Of a DNA stretch of 10,708 nucleotides, positions 5,307 through 10,708 are shown piece by piece; position 1 is the first letter of the stretch; every line of letters begins with the position of its first letter. The DNA lies in assembly GCA_050290865.1 (NCBI GenBank), contig JBNKIW010000071.1:1-10708 (forward strand). Direction: 5' to 3'. The notes under the pieces were generated by a model, which was not told the DNA's origin, made no database searches, and saw nothing but the letters and a program-made list of their open reading frames with translations. Made by a program: the position numbers and the translations under genes. Origin of the DNA: JARRLC01 sp050290865. GTDB lineage: Bacteria > Pseudomonadota > Alphaproteobacteria > Rhizobiales > Rhodomicrobiaceae.

Positions 5307-6245
5307 GTGACGATCGAACACGCCTGCGCGCAAGTCGTACACAAACCCTGGGGTAGCACTGATCTCCGGCCGTGGAGCGAGATCCATTGTGGCGATGGTG
5401 CCATCGGCGAACTCTGGTACGAACGCACCGACGTCTCGGCACCCCCCCCGTCGTTGTTGCTCAAACTGGTGTTCACGAGCGAGGCGCTCTCGATCCAGGT
5501 TCACCCGGACGATGCCTTCGCGCAGTCCATCGGACTGTCGCACGGCAAAACCGAGGCCTGGTACATCCTGTCGGCGGCACCCGGCGCGCAGGTCGCCGTC
5601 GGGCTGAAACGGCCCGTCTCAGCACTGCAGTTGCGGACCGCCATCGAGGATGGCTCGATCCTCGATCTGGTGCAATGGCGGCCGGTGGTGCAGGGCGAGG
5701 TCGTGTTCGTCGCCGCCGGTACGATCCATGCCATCGGGCCGGGCCTCGTCATCGCTGAAATCCAGCAGCGCAGCGACGCCACCTTCCGGCTGTTCGACCA
5801 CGGCCGCACCCGGGAGCTGCACGTCGACAACGGCGTGGCCGCCGCATATGCGGGACCGGCGGCATGTCAGGTCGAACCGCACCTGATCACCGCCCCCCGC
5901 ACCCTGCTCGTCACCAGCCCGTATTTCGTGATGGAGCGGCTCGTCCTAGCGCCGAAGACGAACTGGGAGCTGCTCGCCGCACAGGAAACCTGGCTGCTTG
6001 TCCTCGAAGGACACGCTCAGATTGGGCGGCTCAACACCTTCGTCGGCGAAGCGGTCTATCTCGACGGGCAAGCGGCCAGCATCAAGGCGGGCCATAACGG
6101 CACGAAATGCCTGCTGGCCTATTCCGCCAGCGAGCCTCCCGTCAATCTTATCCACCCGCGTTTTCCCCTCCACCGTTTTTCGCAATCCATTCATCCCCGA
6201 GGCATCGCAGGTTCGCCGTTCCTCACAAAGGAGATGTACCATTGA
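5307..6245 (+). CDS. manA: Class I mannose-6-phosphate isomerase
   Basis: 312 residues, the length of the short (Bacillus-like) class I enzymes. It interconverts fructose-6-phosphate and mannose-6-phosphate in the cytoplasm using zinc, feeding GDP-mannose synthesis or draining mannose into glycolysis. Visible signatures: HKPWG (12-16), GELWY (34-38), SIQVHPDD (62-69) with metal ligands Gln64 and His66, GKTEAWYIL (80-88) with Glu83, and GTIHAIG (138-144) with His141, followed by EIQQRSDATFRLFDHGR. A cupin-like C-terminal half is present. The start is GTG, with GGAGG nine bases upstream. The last codons overlap the next gene's TTG, so the two are probably translationally coupled. It is the only sugar-phosphate enzyme in the operon. 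Confidence 0.92.
   Translation: MTIEHACAQVVHKPWGSTDLRPWSEIHCGDGAIGELWYERTDVSAPPPSLLLKLVFTSEALSIQVHPDDAFAQSIGLSHGKTEAWYILSAAPGAQVAVGLKRPVSALQLRTAIEDGSILDLVQWRPVVQGEVVFVAAGTIHAIGPGLVIAEIQQRSDATFRLFDHGRTRELHVDNGVAAAYAGPAACQVEPHLITAPRTLLVTSPYFVMERLVLAPKTNWELLAAQETWLLVLEGHAQIGRLNTFVGEAVYLDGQAASIKAGHNGTKCLLAYSASEPPVNLIHPRFPLHRFSQSIHPRGIAGSPFLTKEMYH
6227..6233 (+). promoter_or_regulatory. Ribosome-binding site for the glycosyltransferase
   Basis: AAAGGAG inside the 3' end of manA, eight bases before the TTG at 6242. It fixes the start at this TTG, which overlaps the manA stop (TTGA). Confidence 0.65.
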
Positions 6246-8527
6246 GTAAAATCAAACGCTTGGCATTCATCGGCAATTCGCTTCCGCGCCGCTGCGGGAT
6301 CGCTACCTTCACCACCGATCTGCAGCAGGCGGTCTCGATGTCCGCGATGAACGTGGAGACCTGCATCGTCGCCATGACGGACACCGGTTGCGCCTATGAC
6401 TATCCGCCCGCCGTCCGCTTCGAGGTCAACGACCAGCGGATCGGCGAATATGTGCGCGCCGCCGACGCCCTGAACGACGGTCAATTCGATGTCATCTGCC
6501 TGCAGCACGAATTCGGTATTTTCGGCGGTGAGGCGGGCGACCACATCCTGGCCATGCTGTCGCGCCTGATGATGCCCATCGTCACCACGCTCCACACCGT
6601 TCTCGCCGAGCCCACCCCGGCGCAGCACAGCATCGTCGACCGCATCGTCGACGCGTCGGCGAAGGTCATCGTCATGGCGGAGAAAGCCCGCGAATTGCTG
6701 CGCGGCGTCTACCGGGTACCGGCGGAAAAAATCGCGGTCATCCCACACGGCATCCCCGACTTCGCCTTCGTCGAACCCGATGACGCCAAGGCCAAATTCG
6801 GCTTCAGCAACCGATCCGTTATTCTGACGTTCGGCCTGCTCTCCCCCAACAAGGGCATCGAAGTCATGATCGACGCCATGCCCTCGATCCTGAAACGCCG
6901 CCCCGACGCGGTGTATGTGGTCCTCGGCGCGACGCATCCCAATCTCGTCCGCCATCACGGTGAGGCCTACCGCGAAAGCCTCGTGGCCCGTGTCCGCGAA
7001 CTCGGCATCGACGACCACGTGGTGTTCCTCGACCAGTTCGTCGATCAGGCGACGCTGCTCGGCTTCATCTCGATGTGCGATGTCTACGTCACGCCCTATC
7101 TCAACGAGGCACAGATGACGTCCGGCACGCTGGCCTACAGCTTCGGCTTAGGCCGAGCGGTCGTCTCCACGCCGTATTGGCATGCGCGCGAACTGCTCGC
7201 CGACGGGCGCGGCATTCTGGTGCAATCCGGCAACTCCGCCGCCATCAGCACCGCGATTGCAGGCCTCTTGACCGATGACGTGCGGCGCCACGCCATGCGC
7301 GAGCGCGCCTATGCCAGTAGCCGGTCGATGACATGGGATCGTACCGCGGAACGCTATCTGGCCGTGTTCGCGGGTGCTCGCCGCGAGCATCGGCTGCGGA
7401 TCGTCGCGCCGCGCCAGCAGCGCCCGCCCGCGCGCGCCAGCCATGCCCCGCCGGAGATGCGCACCGGCCATTTCCTATCCATGTGCGACGATACCGGGCT
7501 GTTTCAACACGCTGTCCATTCGGTGGCGGATCGCTCGCACGGCTATTGCGTTGACGACAACGCCCGCGCGCTTCTGCTCGCCTGCGCCCTTAACAATCCC
7601 GGCGAAGAGCGTTTGCCGGAAACATTGACCGCGCGGCTGGCGGCATTCGTGCAGCATGCGTGGAATCCAGACACCAGGCGGTTCCGCAATTTTATGAGTT
7701 TCGACCGTCGCTGGCTTGAAGATCGCGGCTCGGAGGATAGCCACGGGCGCGCGCTCTGGGCGCTGGGCGAGTGCTCGCGGGGCGATGTCAGCCCGTCGCG
7801 GCGGCGCTGGGCTGCCGCCCTGTTCGCCGAGGCCCTGCCAGTTGTCGAAAGCTTCTATGCACCGCGCGCCTGGGCCTTCACGCTGCTCGGCCTGGATGCT
7901 TATTGCGCCGTCGTTGCCGGCGATTCCGGAGCCGGACGTGTCAGGCATGTGCTCGCTGATCGCATGGTTGCGCTGCTGTCAAAGGTCGGGACGAGCGACT
8001 GGGCGTGGTTCGAGGACGGTCTTGCCTATGACAATGCGCGGCTGCCGCACGCCCTGATCGCGACCGGGATTTCCACGATGACGACGGACTATGTCGAGGC
8101 CGGATTGCGGTCGCTGCGCTGGCTCATGAAGCAGCAGACATCGCCGGCTGGCTGTTTCCGCCCCGTCGGCTCCGATAGTTTCGGCGACAAACGGAAAGCG
8201 CCGAAGCCGTTCGACCAGCAGCCCCTGGAAGCGACGGCGACGATTTCCGCCTCCCTCGCGGCGTGGCGCGCGGATGGCAATCCCGACTGGCGGACAGCCG
8301 CCGCGAGTGCCTTCGCCTGGTTTCTAGGCAACAACGATCTCGCAACGCCTCTGGTTGACCTGGAGACGGGCGCCTGCCGCGACGGGCTGCATCGCGACCG
8401 GGCTAATGAGAACCGCGGCGCTGAATCGGTGGTGTCGTACCTGCTCAGTCTCGCGGAGATGCGGCAATTGGCTCACATCAGTGGCGACCGCGGCAACCTC
8501 GCCATGCTGCGGGCGGTGCGCGCTTAA
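6242..8527 (+). CDS. GT4-family glycosyltransferase fused to an alpha/alpha-barrel (six-hairpin-like) domain
   Basis: 761 residues from a TTG (MSKIKRLAFIGNSLPRRCGI). Residues 1 to about 378 form a GT-B fold of family GT4: GNSLPRRCGIATF near the N-terminus, LQHEFGIFGG (87-96), VIPHGIPD (166-173), FGLLSPNKGIE (197-207, the GT4 'GxLxxxKG' segment) and YLNEAQMTSGTLAYSFGLG (286-304). In the last, the usual second Glu of E-x7-E is missing. An Arg/Pro-rich linker (about 380-405) joins a C-terminal region with repeated helix-loop motifs: HGYCVDDNARALLLA (433-447), SEDSHGRALWALGE (497-510), WFEDGLAYDNARLPHALI (589-606) and NENRGAESVVSYLLSL (722-737). These acidic, aromatic loops look like a glycan-binding or hydrolytic alpha/alpha toroid. 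Donor and acceptor are unknown; GDP-mannose is a reasonable guess from the neighbours. The frame is open upstream to 6107, but that part lies inside manA. Confidence 0.85.
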   Translation: MSKIKRLAFIGNSLPRRCGIATFTTDLQQAVSMSAMNVETCIVAMTDTGCAYDYPPAVRFEVNDQRIGEYVRAADALNDGQFDVICLQHEFGIFGGEAGDHILAMLSRLMMPIVTTLHTVLAEPTPAQHSIVDRIVDASAKVIVMAEKARELLRGVYRVPAEKIAVIPHGIPDFAFVEPDDAKAKFGFSNRSVILTFGLLSPNKGIEVMIDAMPSILKRRPDAVYVVLGATHPNLVRHHGEAYRESLVARVRELGIDDHVVFLDQFVDQATLLGFISMCDVYVTPYLNEAQMTSGTLAYSFGLGRAVVSTPYWHARELLADGRGILVQSGNSAAISTAIAGLLTDDVRRHAMRERAYASSRSMTWDRTAERYLAVFAGARREHRLRIVAPRQQRPPARASHAPPEMRTGHFLSMCDDTGLFQHAVHSVADRSHGYCVDDNARALLLACALNNPGEERLPETLTARLAAFVQHAWNPDTRRFRNFMSFDRRWLEDRGSEDSHGRALWALGECSRGDVSPSRRRWAAALFAEALPVVESFYAPRAWAFTLLGLDAYCAVVAGDSGAGRVRHVLADRMVALLSKVGTSDWAWFEDGLAYDNARLPHALIATGISTMTTDYVEAGLRSLRWLMKQQTSPAGCFRPVGSDSFGDKRKAPKPFDQQPLEATATISASLAAWRADGNPDWRTAAASAFAWFLGNNDLATPLVDLETGACRDGLHRDRANENRGAESVVSYLLSLAEMRQLAHISGDRGNLAMLRAVRA

Positions 8528-8594
8528 CGGTTTCCATTGCCGACGCGAAACCAACCGCCCCCAGCCTGCATCACGGCGGGACGGCAAAATAAAC

Positions 8595-8598
8595 GAGG
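8595..8598 (+). promoter_or_regulatory. Ribosome-binding site for the GH130 gene
   Basis: GAGG five bases before the TTG at 8604. No in-frame ATG gives a better start, as the next upstream codons overlap or adjoin the glycosyltransferase end. Confidence 0.5.
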
Positions 8599-8603
8599 AC
8601 GCC

Positions 8604-9905
8604 TTGCCAAAAGCAACATTCCTGAACCGCCAGGCTCTCTATCTGCGGCCCGATCCGGCGCGCGTGGTGGTGCGCCCCTTCAAACCGGCGACCGAACCGC
8701 GTGATCTCAATGCCACCGACAAAACGCGCGCGAACCATATCGTGGACCGTGTTCTGGCGCTCGACGAGGCGGCCGCCGCCGCTCTGCTGGCCGATGTCCT
8801 AGAGAATTTCCAGGGCCGCCACCGGCATCTTCTGTCGACGTTCGAGCGGCGCGCCGACGAAATGGAAGAGGCCTTTGCCGCCCATGCGGCTTTCACCAAG
8901 ACACAGCGGCAGTTGGTCGGCGCCTATTTCGTGCACGAATATTCGTTCGAGGCATCGGCCTTGTTCAACCCGAGCATCGTGATGCATCCCGATCAAACCG
9001 GCGCGCCTGCGGGCGGCTGCCGTTTCATTCTCAGCCTTCGCGCCGTGGGCGAAGGGCATATCTCGTCGCTGACGTTCCGGTCTGGGACAATAGCGGCAAA
9101 TGGCGCCGTGAGCGTCGATCCTAGCGCTCGTCTGGCGTCGATCCCCCGTGTGGCAAACCGTTTAGCGAGTGCTGATGGCGACACGGTCGAGGTAGTGTTC
9201 GAGCATGACGAGGATCTCAGCGAGCGCGTCGTTTTTCCGATCACCGAGTCGCAGTCGAACGGTATCGAGGATGCCCGTTTTGTGGAATTCGACGATGGGA
9301 ACGGCGCGGCGAAACGGTTCTACGCGACCTACACGGCCTATAGCGGTAAGGCTATCCGATCGGAGCTGATCGAGACCGCGGATTTCGTGTCGTTCACGAT
9401 GTCGCCCTTGCGGGGAGCGGCCGCGCAAAACAAGGGAATGGCGTTATTTCCGCGTAGAATCGGGGGTAAATATGGGATGATCGGGCGGCAAGATAACGAG
9501 AATTTGCATCTGATATTCTCGGATGATCTGTATCATTGGGAGGGCGGGCAGGCGATCCTCAAGCCGAAATTTCCTTGGGAATTCGTGCAGATAGGCAATT
9601 GCGGCTCTCCGATCGAGTTGGATGAGGGCTGGCTGCTGCTGACGCATGGCGTCGGTCCTGTTAGGAAATACTCTATCGGCGCAGCGTTGCTCGACAAAAA
9701 GAAACCTAACAAAATCATAGCCCGTTCCGCGGAACCGCTGGTGCACCCCGATCCATCCGAGCGCGAAGGATATGTCCCCAACGTCGTCTACACCTGCGGC
9801 GCCATGCGCCACAACGACTTGATCATCCTGCCATACGCAGTCTCCGACACCTTCTCCAACTTCGCCACAATCAAGATTTCCGTGCTGTTACGCACCATGA
9901 GATGA
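8604..9905 (+). CDS. GH130 family beta-mannoside phosphorylase/hydrolase-like protein
   Basis: 433 residues from a TTG (MPKATFLNRQALYLRPDPAR). Family GH130 has a five-bladed beta-propeller; characterised members phosphorolyse beta-mannosides to mannose-1-phosphate, and some hydrolyse them. Visible signatures: FNPSIV (121-126), SNGIEDARFVEF (218-229), in which Asp223 fits the catalytic general acid of the family's EDPR-like motif, RQDNENLHLIFSDDLYHWEG (295-314), and the strong IGNCGSPIELDEGWLLLTHGV (330-350) followed by KYSIGAALLDKKKPNKIIAR. About 110 residues precede the propeller, mostly helical, as in the longer members. I cannot tell phosphorylase from hydrolase, or which linkage. It comes 76 bases after the glycosyltransferase, as the last operon gene. 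Codons in the second half (about 9430-9720) are visibly richer in TTT, TAT, AAA and ATA than upstream. Confidence 0.88.
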   Translation: MPKATFLNRQALYLRPDPARVVVRPFKPATEPRDLNATDKTRANHIVDRVLALDEAAAAALLADVLENFQGRHRHLLSTFERRADEMEEAFAAHAAFTKTQRQLVGAYFVHEYSFEASALFNPSIVMHPDQTGAPAGGCRFILSLRAVGEGHISSLTFRSGTIAANGAVSVDPSARLASIPRVANRLASADGDTVEVVFEHDEDLSERVVFPITESQSNGIEDARFVEFDDGNGAAKRFYATYTAYSGKAIRSELIETADFVSFTMSPLRGAAAQNKGMALFPRRIGGKYGMIGRQDNENLHLIFSDDLYHWEGGQAILKPKFPWEFVQIGNCGSPIELDEGWLLLTHGVGPVRKYSIGAALLDKKKPNKIIARSAEPLVHPDPSEREGYVPNVVYTCGAMRHNDLIILPYAVSDTFSNFATIKISVLLRTMR

Positions 9906-9933
9906 TCAGTGTAGTGTGGACCACACCGATCAT
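9902..9933 (+). terminator. Inverted repeat at the GH130 stop codon
   Basis: Outer arms ATGATC (9902-9907) and GATCAT (9928-9933), with inner arms GTGTGG (9914-9919) and CCACAC (9921-9926) around a single A. The outer arm overlaps the TGA. No T run follows, so it is not a classical intrinsic terminator. The one-base inner loop suits a DNA operator or cruciform at least as well as an RNA hairpin. Confidence 0.3.
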
Positions 9934-10368
9934 GATGATGCTCTTTGCGATGGTTGCACCAGCCACAGATGTAGTTCGCGGACCAGCGTTTCATGGCAAA
10001 AGTCTATCGATGCGCCCGCTGACAAGGTAGAGACAAGCTCGCTGTGTGAGCAATATGATCGGATACTCACTATTTTTCGCGATGTAATTGGCGGTTTTAC
10101 CCAACGGCTGCGATGGCCCTGAGCGAGTCCACGCCGATTGGATACGCTGGTATTCGAAGAGCGGGCTGGCGGGGAATTCACGTCATCGCGATCCCCTCAA
10201 TACCCCCCGTCCGCCACCAGGAAACTAGGAGTCGGCTCACGGCCTCAGGCGCCTTTTTGTAGCGTTTTGCCGCCCACACACTCACTCAGAATCGCCAGAA
10301 AGCGTGGCTATGCTAACCGCGGTCACAGGGGCTCGGTTTCCCGTGGCCGAATGGCGGAGCGATTGATC
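9934..10368. other. Intergenic stretch without a convincing gene
   Basis: A 68-codon plus frame (9916-10122, GTG start, no ribosome-binding site) and an overlapping Cys/His-rich minus frame (9788-9994) have no recognisable similarity and share sequence with the GH130 end. GGCGCC followed by five T at about 10248-10257 recalls a terminator, but I could not find a left arm longer than three pairs. No tRNA was found. Confidence 0.4.
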
Positions 10369-10643
10369 ATGGACGAATGCAAGGCAGTTGTACGCTATCT
10401 TACCCACGCCGAAGTCGTGATCGATCCTTCGATCCCGGTGCCGCAGTGGCGTCTCTCGGAAACGGGCCGCACCCGCGCACAAATTGCCGCCAAATCCGGC
10501 TGGTTGCACGAGAGGACCCAGATCGTATCCAGCGCCGAGCGGAAGGCGATCGAAACGGTCTTATGTAGCACGCTCCACCACTGGAATATCGAGCCGCCGC
10601 AAGCACTTGTCTACGATACCCCCTCTTGGACGAGGAGGTTGTC
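10369..10643 (+). pseudogene. Truncated histidine phosphatase (phosphoglycerate mutase-like) gene
   Basis: From an ATG with GGAG nine bases upstream it reads MDECKAVVRYLTHAEVVIDP, then PVPQWRLSETGRTRAQIA and QIVSSAERKAIET. This is a good match to the first third of a histidine phosphatase subfamily that opens RYLTHxxVxIDPxxPVPxWxLS, with His13 as the likely catalytic His. After about residue 75 (HHWNIEPPQ) similarity fades, and the expected ENDRSATGFLPP segment is missing. The frame stays open to the window end, but from 10644 a different gene with a strong ribosome-binding site occupies another frame. I read this as a 3'-truncated remnant. An in-frame ATG at 10351 could give six more residues. 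Confidence 0.5.
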
Positions 10644-10708
10644 ATGGCGGAGGCACATGTTGTTGGCGCGCTACGGAAGAAACGCGCGGAGATATTTGGC
10701 CGGATCAT
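10644..10708 (+). CDS. Small conserved hypothetical protein, N-terminal fragment
   Basis: The 21 visible codons read MAEAHVVGALRKKRAEIFGR and continue out of the window. This matches the start of a short coiled-coil-like hypothetical protein common in rhizobia (MAEAHVxxALxxKRAEIAGxI), of unknown function. The start is strongly supported by GAGGAGG at 10632-10638, five bases before the ATG. It overlaps, in another frame, the open end of the phosphatase remnant. Confidence 0.6.
   Translation, partial: MAEAHVVGALRKKRAEIFGRI

Noticed and set aside
6107..6241. Upstream ATG extension of the glycosyltransferase
   Set aside because: It lies inside manA in another frame, whereas the TTG at 6242 has an AAAGGAG at ideal spacing and gives a normal GT4 N-terminus.
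6191..7018. Long minus-strand frame of 275 codons opposite the glycosyltransferase
   Set aside because: It is the antisense shadow of a GC-rich gene, with a composition full of Asp/Val/Gly/His and no recognisable domain.
9788..9994. Cys/His-rich minus-strand frame (CGWCNHRKEHHHDRCGPHY)
   Set aside because: It overlaps the GH130 3' end, has no ribosome-binding site, and its second half is an antisense shadow.
9916..10122. 68-codon plus-strand frame after GH130
   Set aside because: GTG start without a ribosome-binding site, inside an inverted repeat, and no recognisable similarity.
10240..10260. Intrinsic terminator at GGCGCC followed by T5
   Set aside because: No left arm of more than three base pairs could be found, so it is not supported as a hairpin terminator.
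10336..10380. tRNA-Ser-like string (GTGGCCGAATGGCGGAGC)
   Set aside because: It recalls a tRNA D-arm, but no anticodon arm, T-arm or matching acceptor stem follows, and the bases fall at the start of the phosphatase-like gene.

Overview
The window is GC-rich with Shine-Dalgarno-led genes. The gene content (RecD2-like helicase, DUF1186/YecA/SEC-C protein, PAQR protein, small hypotheticals of a rhizobial type) fits an alphaproteobacterium of the Hyphomicrobiales (Bradyrhizobium, Rhodopseudomonas or Mesorhizobium-like). This assignment comes from recognising protein families by eye, not from a search. No rRNA, tRNA, CRISPR array, insertion sequence or replication origin was found.

Layout. 1-93 (minus) is the first part of a RecD-like helicase, divergent from a complete 490-residue DUF1186-YecA-SEC-C protein (293-1765, plus). 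A PAQR/hemolysin III membrane protein follows (1850-2485). From 2486 to 3658 is a sparse, more AT-rich stretch with remnants: a degenerate zinc-ribbon reading frame (2673-2852), a 67-codon minus-strand gene (2842-3045) that seems to have lost its ATG by a one-base frameshift, and a second short minus-strand frame (3349-3465) sharing its ribosome-binding-site/start segment.

The centre of interest is 3478-9905, eight plus-strand genes in tight succession. They start behind a TTGACA promoter and a good CIRCE operator (3519-3545), the site of the heat-shock repressor HrcA. Order: groES; a 152-residue mini-GroEL that stops at the equatorial/intermediate domain boundary and carries a GroEL-like Gly/Met tail; three small proteins (45, 86, 107 residues); class I mannose-6-phosphate isomerase; a 761-residue fusion of a GT4 glycosyltransferase with an apparent alpha/alpha-barrel (six-hairpin) domain; and a GH130 beta-mannoside phosphorylase/hydrolase-like protein. 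The manA stop overlaps the glycosyltransferase TTG start. The inferred picture is a stress-controlled module pairing a chaperonin-derived protein with synthesis or turnover of a mannose-containing glycan: ManA links fructose-6-P to mannose-6-P, the GT4 domain would transfer a sugar, and the GH130 enzyme would make or break a mannosidic bond.

After GH130 there is a hairpin at the stop codon, about 430 bases with no convincing gene, the front part of a histidine-phosphatase-like gene that loses similarity after about 75 codons, and the first 21 codons of a small conserved protein (from 10644) running off the window.
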